Part shown: piece by piece, positions 31,672 through 43,790 of the stretch
How positions within the stretch are numbered: the stretch's first letter is position 1
Layout: each line of letters opens with the position of its first letter
NCBI GenBank assembly: GCA_030323885.1
Contig: CM059189.1
Span: 50,193,661 to 50,257,660 of the forward strand
Direction: 5' to 3'
Source of the DNA: Branchipolynoe longqiensis
Taxonomy: Eukaryota; Annelida; Polychaeta; Phyllodocida; Polynoidae
DNA: 64,000 nt
Program-made: the position numbers and the translations under genes
Notes under the pieces: generated by a model
Seen by the model: only the letters and a program-made list of their open reading frames with translations
What the model was told of the DNA's origin: nothing
Databases searched by the model: none

Positions 31672-32252
31672 ATGGTTTGTTGTTGTTTTACGTCCTAAGA
31701 ACATTTAAGGTTATATCAGGACGGGTACCGACTTGTGACAATGCGCACTAATGATGACTTTATAGTGCTGCCCCACTGGGAAACCAGCCGCCAGCACAAT
31801 GACCTGATATCCCACTCAGTCACATTATCCTGACACTGAGCCAACCAGTCCCGGATAAGTGGTACTTTAACACATAATATCCTTTATTCCATGAAGAAAT
31901 GACATGAGCGATATTAAGTGTGGGACAGGGCCGCTTTGCACATAGAGAGATGCGGGGGTCAGTGGTTGTGTGCAGAATGGCCTGGTCACCTGGCCGCATT
32001 TTTTGGGGCTTTTTTGGGGGTACATCAGTTGATTAAGAGGGGGAAATTTCAATGGCGGACGATTGGTCTTTCTCATTCCACTGCTCCATGTCCTATCCTA
32101 ACAATGCCGATCCCCCGGCTAGGAAGTGACAAGTATCAATTTTTAAGTCATTGGCTTGACTCGACCAGGGTTCGAACCCGTGAGTTCGAATCCCATGACC
32201 TATCAAAACGGGAGATGGTCGCTCAACTCATTCGACCAGCCCGTCTGGTTTT
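31672..32252 (-). mobile_element. SINE split by about 230 bp
   Basis: 31672-31853 is the tail half and 32086-32252 the long-head half. They join at exactly adjacent positions of the SINE body ('ccaaccagtcc' then 'ctatcctaacaatgcc'). The intervening 31854-32085 is not SINE sequence, so it is either an insertion or the result of a nested rearrangement. I see no clear target duplication around it. Confidence 0.7.
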
Positions 32253-32403
32253 GTTGATTTGTTGATTGTACCTGTTAGGATGGAAATTTTTAAAGTTGAA
32301 CCATCAGCGCCATTTTCTGTAGGCTACCTGTAATGGCGGCAGTGGGGGGTGGGGGGGGGTAGGGGGGGGAGCCGCACAATGCATTGTGGAGTTCTACCTG
32401 CAC

Positions 32404-33118
32404 AAGCGGTCATCATCATCAAGCTGTCGGTCGCAATGCGACAAGGACTGCTTTCATTACTTGACTGCCGCTCTCCATTTAGCTCTCTGCTGTGAGAGTG
32501 ATGTCCATGAGTCGGTCTTAATGTCTCTCAGCTTCAGGTTTCTCTTGATGGTATCCTTGAACTGGAGACGAGGGCGCCATCTCTTTCTGTAACCAGAAGA
32601 CAGTTGAGAGTAGAGGATTTGCTTTGGTAGCCTGTCTAATGACATCCTCATGAGGTGTCCAGTCCACCGGAGATTCTTTTTGATCAGAAGATCTTCCATA
32701 GAGGGCAGCCCGTCCGTTCGAGTATTTCCTTATTTGTCACTTTGTCCTTCCAGGTTAGCCTCATGATTGAACGCAGATGTCGCATCATGAAGGCATGCAA
32801 CTTTTTCCATTTCATGAAAGCTGCCTGCAAAAGTGTTGAAGTGCTGCTGGCTTTTGCAAGTTCCCAGCGGCACTCTCTCGGGAAGCAAATAGAGGTTTCA
32901 CACCGGCAAGAACATGTCCAAACAGGCGCAAAACTATTTGTCCCTGCAGTAGCTGGTCGGGAGATGTTGGGAGTTCCAAACATCAACCACCCTTGATGCT
33001 GCCACAGTGACATGGTTTTCTGTTCAGGGTTTGCTCCCTTAGCCTTCGGTTCCGTCAAGAACCTGTACCACAAGGCAGCGGTTTACAACTCTGCAGGGCA
33101 GGGGCATCAAACTCCCTG
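32404..33118 (-). mobile_element. 5'-truncated LINE with C-terminal RT tail
   Basis: On the minus strand, two frames joined by one frameshift near 32690 encode RLTWKDKVTNKEILERTGCP, then NLRWTGHLMRM, RLPKQILYSQL, KRWRPRLQFKDTIKRNLK and SLSQQRAKWRAAVK. This C-terminal region is common to several LINE lineages. The 3' end is short and finishes in a (GAT)n-type tail near 32404. No catalytic RT motifs remain. The copy at 27097 is a deleted version. Confidence 0.75.
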
Positions 33119-33236
33119 AGGTATTGCAATACCTGCAGCCATGAAGTAAGTGGATAATGCCACTGTGGGCTGCGCTGTAGCTGGAACCTTTACTATTCTG
33201 GGCCTGCTTTTGTAGCACTAGTGCTTCGGTATAGAT

Positions 33237-33980
33237 TGGTTGGTTGTTGGAGTTTTACGTCCTGAAAACATCTAAGGTCATATCAGGACGGGCACCAACT
33301 TGTGACAGGTTGGTTGGTTGTTGGAGTTTGATGTCCTGGCTACATCTAGGGTCATATCAGGACGGGTACCAACTTGTGAAAGGTTGGTGGTTGTTGGAGT
33401 TTGACATCCTGGCAACATCTAAGGTCATATCAGGATGGGCACCAAGTTGTGACAGGTTGGTTGGTTGTTGGAGTTTGACATCCTTGCTACATCTAGGGTC
33501 ATATCAGGACGGGTACCAACTTGTGAAAGGTTGGTGGTTGTTGGAGTTTGACATCCTGGCAACATCTAAGGTCATATCAGGACGGGTACCAACTTGTGAC
33601 AGGTTGGTTGGTTGTTGGAGTTTGACATCCTGGCAACATCTAAGGTCATATCAGGGTGGGTAGCAACTTGTGACAGGTTGTGACAGGTTGGTTGCCAGGA
33701 TGTCAAACTCTTACAGCCTGGCAACATGTAAGGTCATATCAGGACGGGTACCAACTTGTGACAGGTTGGTTGGTTGTTGGAGTTTCACATCCTGGCAACA
33801 TCTAAGGTCACATCAGGACGGGTATCAACTCGTGACAGGTCGGTTGTTTGTTGGAGTTTTACGTCCTGGCAACATCTAAGGTCATATCAGGACAGGCACC
33901 AACTTGTGACAGGTTGGTTGGTTGTTGGAGTTTGACATCTTTGGTCATATCAGGACAGGCACCAACTTGTGGGTTGTTTG
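33237..33980 (-). repeat. Tandem array of the SINE 3' tail, about 10 units
   Basis: Units of roughly 60-68 bp run 'ggttggttgttggagtttga', 'catcctggcaacatctaagg', 'tcatatcaggacgggtacca', then 'acttgtgaca'. Each is only the SINE stem-loop plus tail. The array is attached to the tail end of a complete SINE at 33981-34305. Confidence 0.9.
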
Positions 33981-34305
33981 TTGATTGTTGGAGTTTTGCA
34001 TTTTGGCAACATCTAAGGTCATATCAGGACAGGTACCGACTTGTGACAGTGTGCACTCATGGTGACTTTATAGTGCTGCCTCACTGGGAAATCAGGCTGC
34101 TGGCAATGTGACCCGATATCCTACTCAGTCACACTATCCTGATGCTGAGCTAATCAGTCCTTGCCCTATCCTATTAATGCTGAGCGCCAGGCTAGGAAGC
34201 AACAACTATCAATTTAATAAGTCATTGGCTTGACTTGACCCGGAACCGAACTCCCGATCTCCTGCACAGGGGTCCCGCGCTCTACCGATTCGACTACCGT
34301 GCCGG
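33981..34305 (-). mobile_element. tRNA-derived SINE, full length, next to tail array
   Basis: Complete short-head copy ending at 'tctaccgattcgactaccgt' on the plus strand. Its tail continues into the array at 33237-33980. Confidence 0.85.
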
Positions 34306-34477
34306 GTGGTTCGGCATAGAAGTGCGGTTCTTTGTTTAGGGCTTCGTAGCCCTGATGTATTTGCGCTGTTTTTTGTCTGGTGTTGTCGGCTTCGGATGGA
34401 GCATTCCCCATCCGCAAGGCACACGTCGCATCAACATCAGAATACATCAGATTTATCGGACATCAGAAGCAGATCCA

Positions 34478-35860
34478 TTGTTGTAAATGATCGGAAACTT
34501 TACATGGGAAGTCTGATGTCCATTACGTATTGCATAATGATCGGAAACTTTACATGGGAGGTCTGATGTCCATTACATATTGCATAATGATCGGAAACTG
34601 TACAGGGGAGGTCTGATATCCATTACGTATTGCATAATGATCGGAAACTTTACATGGGAGGTCTGATGTCCATTACATATTGCATAATGATCGGAAACTG
34701 TACATGGGAGGTCTGATGTCCATTACGTATTGCATAATGATCGAAAACTGTACATGGGAGGTCTGATGTCCATTACATATTGCATAATGATCGGAAACTG
34801 TACATGGGAGGTCTGATGTCCATTACATATTGCATAATGATCGGTAGCTGTACATGGGAGGTCTGATGTCCATTACATATTGCATAATGATCGAAAACTG
34901 TACATGGGAGGTCTGATGTCCATTACGTATTGCATAATGATCGGTAACTGTACATGGGAGGTCTGATGTCCATTACGTATTGCATAATGATCGGAAACTG
35001 TACATGGGAGGTCTGATGTCCATTACATATTGCATAATGATCGGAAACTGTACATGGGAGGTCTGATGTCCATTACATATTGCATAATGATCGGTAACTG
35101 TACATGGGAGGTCTGATGTCCATTACATATTGCATAATGATCGGTAACTGTACATGGGAGGTCTGATGTCCATTACGTATTGCATAATGATCGGTAACTT
35201 TACATGGGAGGTCTGATGTCCATTACATATTGCATAATGATAGGTAACTTTACATGGGAGGTCTGATGTCCATTACGTATTGCATAATGATCGGTAACTG
35301 TACAGGGGAGGTCTGATGTCCATTACGTATTGCATAATGATCGGTAACTGTACATGGGAGGTCTGATGTCCATTACATATTGCATAATGATCGGTAACTG
35401 TACATGGGAGGTCTGATGTCCATTACGTATTGCATAATGATCGGTAACTTTACATGGGAGGTCTGATGTCCATTAGGTATTGCATAATGATCGGTAACTT
35501 TACATGGGAAGTCTGATGTCCATTACATATTGCATAATGATCGGAAACTGTACATGGGAGGTCTGATGTCCATTACATATTGCATAATGATCGGAAACTT
35601 TATGTCAGAAGCCTGACATCAGTTAGATGTTGCAAAATGATCAAAAGCTTTATGTCGGAAGCCTGACATCAATTAGATGGTCCAAAATTATCAGAAATCT
35701 TACATCGGAAGCATGACATCAGTTAGATGTTGCAAAATGATCGGAAACTTTACATCAGAAGCTTGAGATCAGATGGATGTTGCAAAATGATCGGAATCTT
35801 TATGTCGGAAGCCTGATGTCATCACTTGGATGTTGCAAAATAAAGGGTAATTTTATATAG
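34478..35860. repeat. 50-bp satellite, about 22 close copies plus diverged units
   Basis: The unit is 'tgcataatgatcggaaactg', 'tacatgggaggtctgatgtc', 'cattacatat'. Copies vary mainly at cg/ca in 'cattacRtat' and at 'ggaaac/ggtaac'. From 35590 a diverged set ('tatgtcggaagcctgacatc') continues to about 35860. Confidence 0.95.
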
Positions 35861-36683
35861 GATTTTTGTTGTCACAACAAACATTGCAACAGACATTGGT
35901 CATGTTGGTCAGCAAGATGGGTAATTAGGTCGCGACAATGAACCGATCCCCCTACCCACTGATCACCTCCCTTATACACCCACGCCACCTACTGTCTAAC
36001 TCCGACATCCTACACCACTTCCGGTCGGCGATTTGCAACTCTGCAAATTTACACTGGATGGCGCCACCATTGCTCCCTGCCAACTGCCGAGTACTCACTG
36101 AACCCAACCTGACTTCCGGTTTGCTTAACCTGCCATCGGCACTTCTCAGCCAGACACCGGACCATCTACACCTCCATGCCTTTTCTTGGCCGCCCACCCA
36201 TCCCTACAATCAAACACCATCAGCTGGTAGGGTTAAGTTCCAGGTCGGGTGATTCAAACTCTTCACCAACTGACCCCATAACTGATGAACTTTGACCCAA
36301 TTGACCTGGCACAAAGCAATCTCTCATATCACACTCCCCGTTTCTTACAGGACCACCCCCATTCTTGATTTGACCTTATTGCTTTCATTTCCTATTATTT
36401 GACCTCAATGTAAAGATTGACCTCATTTACTTATTCATGACCTTGACATACTTGATTGACAGCTTGGCCTCATTAACCTTGACCTACTTCACACTTGTTG
36501 ATTTGATGCCAATTTATTTTTAATAAATTCCATACTATGAGTTCCTTGTTGCGTCATCAGTAACATTTACAAGCCTGACGTCAGCTAGATGTTGCAAAAT
36601 GGTCAGAAATTTAACAGCAGAACTCAGCAGATGGCACCAACAGTCTATTTATGTTCTTGAATTAAATACCTAACTATTTGTAG
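35861..36683. other. No gene; TTGACCTCATT-like low-complexity segment
   Basis: 36275-36520 is enriched in 'tgacct' phrases. Just after, 'agcctgacgtcagctagatg' at 36574 echoes the diverged units of the neighbouring satellite. No coding feature. Confidence 0.45.
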
Positions 36684-37189
36684 AGCTGCATAGTCCGATG
36701 AAGCATAACATTTTCAAAACCAAAACATTCAGCTAGATTTGTATTCTAGATATCAGACTTCGATATTGATGCACTTGTTGAGAAAGAACTTGTTGCCGAC
36801 CAGAAGGACATGGTGAGTCAATTTAATAAAACCCTGCTACTGCATAAGTACAGGGTGTCAGAGTTTTGACGTGCTTTCCGAAATTAATTTCGCAAGTTTG
36901 CGCTTCAAATATCTGGAATTAAAAATAACAGTTACTTCGAACTAAAGTAAGGTGGATTAGACATTGGAGAGGACACCGACAATTATATGACTTCAGGGCT
37001 CCGTTCACCCCCATACGTGTGCAAGAACAATAGTTTATTTTTACTATCTGTCATTAGAGGCATTAGAGACTGAATTTGGCCTAGATCAGCGAGAACGGGA
37101 TCTGAAAGTTAATCTGTAAGTTAATAATAGTCAATTTAATATATGTATCTAAAATATAATGATAGTAACTCAAAACAATCTGTGCAACT
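36684..37189. mobile_element. TTAA-type MITE, copy 3 (enlarged)
   Basis: Begins AGCTGCATAGTCCGATG and ends in the decayed inverse TGTGCAACT. 506 bp, longer than the other copies because of extra internal sequence around 36970-37080. The left TTAA is lost. Confidence 0.65.
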
Positions 37190-37485
37190 TAAATATTGCA
37201 AACTAGATTCATGATATCAATCAATCATTGGATGTTTAAGTCGGACCGGCACTGTGAAGTCAGAACGATGTTGAAATGACTCACAGTGCAGACTATGTCC
37301 GTTAGGTGGAGTGATTGAGACGAATATAACAAATGTGTTGAGTGATTTGAGGTTCAGGAGAAAAGAAAACCGATTTTCTGGTCCAGTTTGGCGAGTGTTA
37401 AACGGGAAGGTGAACCACTGCAGACATATAAGAGGCAGGTAGCAGTTCGTGTTCGGCTTGTGTAATAGAAATGTACAGAAGGCAA
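37190..37485. other. No recognisable feature
   Basis: Nothing supported. Confidence 0.4.
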
Positions 37486-38272
37486 AGCAGTGGGGGACTG
37501 GAAGGGAAGAGGGGAGAGGAGGGGGGGAGGGGCAGGGAGAGGAGAGGAGGGGGATGAGAGGAGGTTAGTCAAGGGGAGGGAGGGGAAGGGGGAGGATGGA
37601 GAGGGAAGAGTGGAGGGGAAGGGGAGTGGAGCGAAGAGAAGAGAAGAGGGGGGCAGGGGAGAGGAGTTGAGAGGTGGGGAAGGGCGAGGAAGTGAGAGGA
37701 GAGGAGGGGAGAGGGGGAGAGGAGAGGATGGGAGACGAGGGGAGCGGAGGGGAAGGGAGTGGACGGGAGGGGAGGGGAGGGGGGAGGGGAGGGGAGTGGA
37801 GGGGAGGGGAGTGGACTGGAGGGGAGGGGAGGAGGGGAGAGGAGTGGATGGGAGGGGAAGTGCGGGGAAAGGGAGAGGAGAGAAGGGGAGAGGCGAGGGG
37901 GAGATGAGAGGATGGGGGACGAGGGGAGCGGAGGGGAGGGGAGTGGACGGGAGGGGAGGGGAGGAGGGGAGAGGAGTGGAGGGGAGGGGAAGTGCGGGGA
38001 AAGGGAGAGGAGAGAAGGGGAGAGGCGAGGGGATGGGACAGGAGACGAAAGGAGCGGAGTGGAGTGGAGGGGAGGGGAGTGGAGGGGAGGGGGTGGAGGG
38101 GAGGGGAAGGGCGGGGAAGGGAAAGGAGAGGAGGGGAGAGGAGAGGAGGGGAAGGGCGGGGAAGGGAGAGGAGAGGAGGGGAGAGGAGAGGGGAGAGGAG
38201 AGGAGACGAAGGGAGCGGAGTGGAGTGGATGGGAGGGTAGTGGATGGGAGGGGAAGGAGAGGAGGGAGAAAA
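37486..38272. repeat. Polypurine GGGGA/GGAGGGG array, about 790 bp
   Basis: Almost entirely G and A on the plus strand, with units such as 'ggggaggggagtgga', and larger blocks repeated ('gagaaggggagaggcgaggg'). The 309- and 350-codon frames on both strands are by-products. Confidence 0.92.
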
Positions 38273-38712
38273 GGGCAATATCCAATATGCAAATTGCTAT
38301 TTTCACTAGATGCTGACGGAGACTTGGTGATGATGACTGCCCTGTCTGTGAGATTTACTGAAACCTTGCTGGTTCTCGCTACGTCTACCTCACACCATGC
38401 GCTCACGTATTGTAAGTAATATCGGTCTTACTTGGATTCCACTCATTGTCATTCACAAGTAACCTGGTAACACAAACCAGGTATCATGGTTTGTTCTCCT
38501 TTCTTTCTTGCCATACGTTTCACCTGCCATCAACATGTTGTAGCCTAGCTGGGACATGACGGTATTCTGAGGTACTAGTCGGGGTGTTGCTAGGCGTCGG
38601 ATATCGGAAGTCGGATATCGATGTTGGGAAATTAGTGGAAACTTGATATCGGATATGCAGGTGGTGACAGCGGACCGATATCATCATGACGTCACACTGC
38701 GGGCTGAGGCGG

Positions 38713-39095
38713 GTGTGGTTGGTGTGACTGTTGGTGTGACTGTGGGTGTGATAGTGTGACTGCATGTGTGACTGTTGTGTGACAGTACGTGTGACAATAG
38801 GTGTGACTGTGGGTGATACTATAGATGTGACAGTATGTGTGACTGTAGTCTTAAGTGTAGGTGTGACTGTGTGTGTGATAGTGTGACTGCATGTGTGACT
38901 GTCGTGTGACAGTAGGTGCGACAATAGGTGTGACTGTGGGTGATACTATAGATGTGACAGTAGGTGTAGCTGTAGCCTTAAGTGTAGGTATGACCGTGGG
39001 TGTGATAGTGTGCCTGCATGTGTGACTGTCGTGTGACAGTAGGTGTGACAGTAAGTGTGACTATAGCCTTAAGTGTAGGTGTGATTGTGTATGAA
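38713..39095. repeat. GTGTGACTGT-type minisatellite with about 120-bp higher order
   Basis: Short 'gtgtgactg/gtgtgacag' units are arranged in three larger blocks, each containing 'gtgactgcatgtgtgactgt' and a 'ccttaagtgtaggt' spacer. Confidence 0.8.
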
Positions 39096-39461
39096 GTTCT
39101 GGTTATTGTAACATTACCATGTTTCCTATGTTTCTGAATTTGGTATGATTACAGTACCATGCTTCACATATTATTAGTATTGTTACTGGACCGCGTTTCA
39201 TAGATGTTATTTAGTAAACCCTCATTAGAATGCCACGAGTACAAGTTAAGGATAGTTACTCCCCTTACTGCAGGTAGATAGTTATCACCTCACGTATGAC
39301 TGCTAGTGACAGTCCCACAGAACACAACACACATACCTGACAACAGCATCTTAGTAGATAATCAATCCCCTAATTACCATCAGTTTGGTAAACAATATCT
39401 GCTTGGAGAGCATAGGAGAGCCTGCTTCTGATTGGCTGTCCTCCCATTGGGTGTAACTGAC
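39096..39461. other. No recognisable feature
   Basis: Unique-looking sequence between two related minisatellites. Confidence 0.4.
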
Positions 39462-40042
39462 TGTTAATATGACAGTAGGTATGACTGTATGTGTGATTGT
39501 AGGTGTGACTGTTAATATCACAATATGTGTGACTGTAGGTATGACTGTAGGTGTGACTGCTAATATTACAGTAGGTGTGACTGTTAATATGAAAGTAAGT
39601 GTGACTGTTAATATGACAGTAGGTGTGCCTGTTAATATGACAGTACAGGTGACTGTTATTATGACAGTAGGTGTGACTATAGGTATGACAGTATGTTGAC
39701 TGGCAATATAACAGTATATGTGACTGTTATTATGAGAGTAGATGTGACTGTTAATGACAGTATGTGTGACTGTTAATATGGCAGTAGGTGTGACTGTTAA
39801 TATGACAGTATATGTGACTGTTAATATGACAGTAGGTCTGACTATATGTATGACAGTATGAGTTACTGTTATATGAGTGACTGTTAATATGACAGTCTGT
39901 GTGACTGTTAATATGACAGTCTGTGTGACTGTTAATATGACAGTTTGTGTGACTGTTAATATGACAGTTTGTGTGACTGTTAATATGAAAGTAGGTGTGA
40001 ATGTTAATATATCAGTCTGTGTGACTGTTAATATGACAGGTA
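39462..40042. repeat. About 24-bp minisatellite (GTGTGACTGTTAATATGACA)
   Basis: Units 'gtgtgactgttaatatgaca' plus 'gtag' in varying order for 580 bp. The unit length, divisible by three, creates a spurious 244-codon minus-strand frame. Confidence 0.88.
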
Positions 40043-40645
40043 GCGGACCTTGGTGAGGGGAGTGGAGGGGTGTGTACACAATCACAGACCGTGGTACTCA
40101 CAAAGTGACGACAGACTGAAAGCAGAACGGAGCAGCACTCACCTCACGGAGCGGGTCACCGGATGGAAAAGGTGATGAGTCAGCGGATTTAGGTGGCATT
40201 TAGCCAGCGGCTTTTGGGTTGGATGCTGAGAGAACACACCAGAGCCAAATACGCGTTGTTTTCCTTTTTGTTAGGTATTTAGTAGTAGAAGAAACGAAAC
40301 AAACCAATCACCTCGTAATGTGATAGTGTTGATCCTTTGATTGTGGGGTATTATACCAACTTCACACCACCTGAGCAAAGTAATATTTGTATAAATGCTT
40401 TATATTCCACATTTATATGCTATGAATTTTACCATGACAAATTGTTCTCATTATCCAAAAGGAGTTTGTTTTTATTGCAGTTATTGGGTCTCATAAAGCA
40501 TACATTATTATATTATATTGAACCGACAGCTGTGTGGCTATTTCTAGAGTTAGGGGGTAAGTTCTACAGGTGTTGGATATTGCTACAGTTATTTGGACAA
40601 TTCTACAGTTATGTAGGTATTTCTAGGGGGATGTGACATACATTA
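40043..40645. other. No recognisable feature
   Basis: No gene, array or inverted repeat that I can support. Confidence 0.4.
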
Positions 40646-40647
40646 AA

Positions 40648-40800
40648 GGTGATGTTGTAATATCTTCGAGTAGCTAATCCTACACACACGTGACCTATTC
40701 TGAAGGTGTTGTTGTAATATCTTTGAGTGTCTAATCCTACACACATTTGACCTATTCTGAAGGTGTTGTTGTAATATCTTTGAGTGGATATATGTCTACG
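40648..40800. repeat. 57-bp tandem repeat, about 2.7 copies
   Basis: Shared blocks 'tgttgtaatatctttgagtg' and 'ctaatcctacacacatttga'. Confidence 0.8.
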
Positions 40801-40886
40801 TCTATTGGTACGTAGTCTATACTTAGGGTGTTGTTGTACTCTGAATATAACGCTAAATACATGTGTATCTATCTAATTATACACTG

Positions 40887-41030
40887 GGTGTGGTGACCGA
40901 ATAGGTAGAGCGTCGGACTCGTGTGCAGGACATCGGGAGTTTGGTTCCCGGTCGTATCAAACCAATATCTTATCAAACTGGTACTTGTCGCTTCCTAGTC
41001 TGGCGCTCGGCATTATTAGAATAAGACAAG
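40887..41030 (+). mobile_element. tRNA-derived SINE head that seeds the 59-bp array
   Basis: Head ('gtggtgaccgaataggtaga', 'gggagtttggttcccggtcg') and the first part of the body, running without a break into the tandem units. Confidence 0.8.
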
Positions 41031-41784
41031 GACTGGTTAGCTCAGTGTCAGGATAATGTGACTGTATTAAAATAATAGGATAAGACAAGGACTGGTTAGC
41101 TCAGTGTCAGGATAATATCACTGTATTAAAATAATAGGATAAGACCAAGACTGGTTAGCTCAGTGTCCGGATAATGTGACTGTATTAAAATAATAGGATA
41201 AGACACAGACTTGTTAGCTCAGTGTCAGGATAATGTGACTATTAAAATAATAGGATAAGACAAGGCCTGGTTAGTGCAGTGTCAGGATAATGTGACCGTA
41301 TTAAAATAATAGGATAAGACAAGGACTGGTTAGCTCAGTGTCAGGATAATGTGACTGTATTAAAATAATAGGATAAGACAAGGACTGGTTAGCTCAGTGT
41401 CGGGATAATATGACTGTATTAATATAATAGGATAAGACTAGGACTGGTTAGCTCAGTGTCAGGATAATGTGACTGTATTAAAATAATAGGATAAGACAAG
41501 GACTGGTTAGCTCAGTGTCAGGATAATGTGACTGTATTAAAATAATAGGATAAGACAAGGATTGGTTAGCTCAGTGTCGGGATAATATGACTGTATTAAA
41601 ATAATAGGATAAGCCAAGGACTGGTTAGCTCAGTGTCACGATAATGTGACTGTATTAAAATAATAGGATAAGACAAGGACTGGTTAGCTCAGTGTCAGGA
41701 TAATGTGACTGTATTAAAATAATAGGATAAGACCAGGACTGGTTAGCTCAGTGTCGGGATAATATGACTGTATTAAAATAATAG
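41031..41784 (+). repeat. 59-bp SINE-derived minisatellite, left part (about 13 units)
   Basis: The unit is 'aggataagacaaggactggt', 'tagctcagtgtcaggataat', 'gtgactgtattaaaataat'. The first 45 bp match the SINE body; the AT-rich rest does not. Continues at 49144 after the LTR element. Confidence 0.95.
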
Positions 41785-42126
41785 TGTAATGGCCCACGGC
41801 CCTCCGACTCTCCCACTCACACGCAGTCACACGGAAGAACACCAAGATTCAATTCAGTGTACGCTTCACTCTTGGTTTATTGAACCCTCTGCTCTCCGCG
41901 GCATCAGTAGTTGTCTGACCTGCCCCCTGACTCGCCAGATCCCACATCAACTCTATAGGTGTGTGGGGGGGGGGGGTCAACCACACGCAGTAGAGGTCAG
42001 CCCAGTTGGGGTCTGACCAGTGGTGACCCGTGCCGCCACCTAGCGCAGTGTAGTGGTACTGCGCTGGTGGCGTCGTAGTCTCCGCTGCTACCGCGTGATA
42101 GTAGAGCTCATGTTCAGACTACTACA
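41785..42126 (-). repeat. 3' LTR (coding sense)
   Basis: 342 bp. The minus strand starts TGTAGTAGTCTGAAC and ends GGGCCATTACA. A polyadenylation signal AATAAA (plus strand 'ggtttattgaaccc') lies about 90 bp before its end. Confidence 0.92.
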
Positions 42127-42142
42127 CTGCCCCCCTTAGAGT
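42127..42142 (-). promoter_or_regulatory. Polypurine tract
   Basis: The minus-strand sequence CTAAGGGGGGCAG directly abuts the 3' LTR. It has the composition and position expected for the plus-strand DNA primer of LTR retroelements. Confidence 0.85.
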
Positions 42143-43514
42143 CTCACCGGTTGCAGAATGCAAACCGATGAGAATCGAGAAATGATAGAAGTCAACATGA
42201 GAACTAACTTGAAAGGGAGAGAAGCCTTACAAAGCTATGTATCCTTTTGCGCAATTCCTAGACCTGCCTGCAGCGAAATAGCGATGTGAATCTAGCTAGC
42301 TGCAAGGCAAACATGTCATCAATCTAGGTGAAGAAAGAGTCTTTAAATGAGTCGCACAAAGACGACCTCTCCCAGCCTCTATGTAGTTGGTGTATAGAAT
42401 GTTTTTTGCTGGGAGAGAGTTCATACCCCACAAGTGGAACCCCCTCGACAGAAGGAAGCAAGGAACTACTCAGTCCGCCCCCCGCCGCCCCCCATCTCAG
42501 AAGAACCGTTAGCGGGGCGCTCCTCCTTCTACGCGGAGCGGCTCCTCTTCGAGCTTCCTCAGTCCGTCCTCCTTGTGCCCGCGTCGCCTGGCCAGTAGAT
42601 CACAGACGGTATTACACCGCGGACACGTCAAACAGCCACACCCAGGACCCGCCACGCCCGGTGCCCCGCTCCGGTGCAGAATGCATGAAAGTAGAAGGGC
42701 GGTGTTACTTATAACAATTGAGAAAGTCTCCGCAGATACAACGTTTAGGTATGCAATACATTTTATAAGAAGCAATGGGCGCCAGCAAGAACCCGGCCTC
42801 CTACAAAGGAAATTACACCCCATGTGCATCCTCCCCTGTTATAACAGGAGCCGACGCACATGCTGTCAATCATGTTCTGCCGGAAGCGCTTACTATAGTA
42901 GTAATTTTTAAAATAAAGAATGCAGCATAAAATAAGAGCCAGGGCGACACTGCATAGGAAAATCTTTTAGTGTAAAATGGACAGTGTCTACCCACCAACC
43001 CCCACACCATTGACCACCTCGTTCCACTAAATAAATTTAGAATATAATATTTCCTAATGGTGTGGAACAAGGAAGTCAAAACGGGGTGAAAGTTGAGGAA
43101 TATTTAGAAATAATTAATATAGTATATATATATATAAAAAATAATTATTACGACCCCTACTGCAGAACAATAGGCAGAACACAAGAAGCTAGATCCTCCA
43201 ATCGGGAGAAAGCTAAGCTCTTCACCATAACATATATCATCAACAATCGTACTGCAAAGAAAAATAATGTTGGAATAGAGCAGTACGATATGCTAAATAC
43301 ATCATGGTTATCAATGTAAAAATAGCACCGTAGTACTAAAAAGGTATATACAATATTATATTAGTAACAATATACATATATATATATACAAGGCGGTATC
43401 CACCTCCTTAAGGGAGATGAACTATCAGAAAAAAAATTATTTTATATATTATTAATGTGTATATCCATATATATATATAAAAAAAAAAATTAATAACCGC
43501 CACAGGGGTGCTGG
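42143..43514 (-). other. Long 3' non-coding region of the LTR element
   Basis: Between ORF2 and the polypurine tract. Contains AT-rich microsatellite at 43110-43145 and 43370-43490. Small open frames (up to 128 codons) show no recognisable domain. This is where pol would be expected in a complete element. Confidence 0.6.
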
Positions 43515-43790
43515 TCTTTCAATTACCCCCGACGTGGAACCCGGAATCCCTCGGACAAGGCTAGCGCCGATTACCTGCGTGAGCAGTCAACCACCGCCAA
43601 CCTAACTGCCACCTGTCATCCGAGACATCACGTATCCAGAATCCCTCGGACAGAGGAGAGCGACGCGCAACTGTACCAACAGTTACACGTGGTCCACCAC
43701 CCTGTCACCTGTCATCTGAATTTCGATGTGACGTCCAAAATCCCCCGGACAAGACAGAACGGCGACTAATCGCCGTCCACCTTCCCGTCC
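43515..43790. repeat. About 105-bp imperfect tandem repeat, 2-3 units
   Basis: Recurring blocks 'cacctgtcatc' and 'aatccctcggacaag' at about 43540, 43640 and 43735. The last unit overlaps the 3' end of ORF2, so part of the C-terminus was shaped by the repeat. Confidence 0.65.

Noticed and set aside
34478..35860. CRISPR-like array (50-bp direct repeats)
   Set aside because: The repeats are contiguous with no unique spacers and the DNA is eukaryotic. It is a tandem satellite.
35938..36252. 104-codon plus-strand frame after the 50-bp satellite
   Set aside because: No recognisable domain and an equally open frame on the minus strand. Composition gives no support.
37354..38419. Ser/Pro-rich 350-codon and Gly/Arg/Glu-rich 309-codon frames
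   Set aside because: Opposite strands of one polypurine array, with no independent coding signal.
42328..42911. Small genes of 106-128 codons in the LTR element's 3' region
   Set aside because: Open on both strands, no motif, and located in what looks like a long 3' untranslated region.
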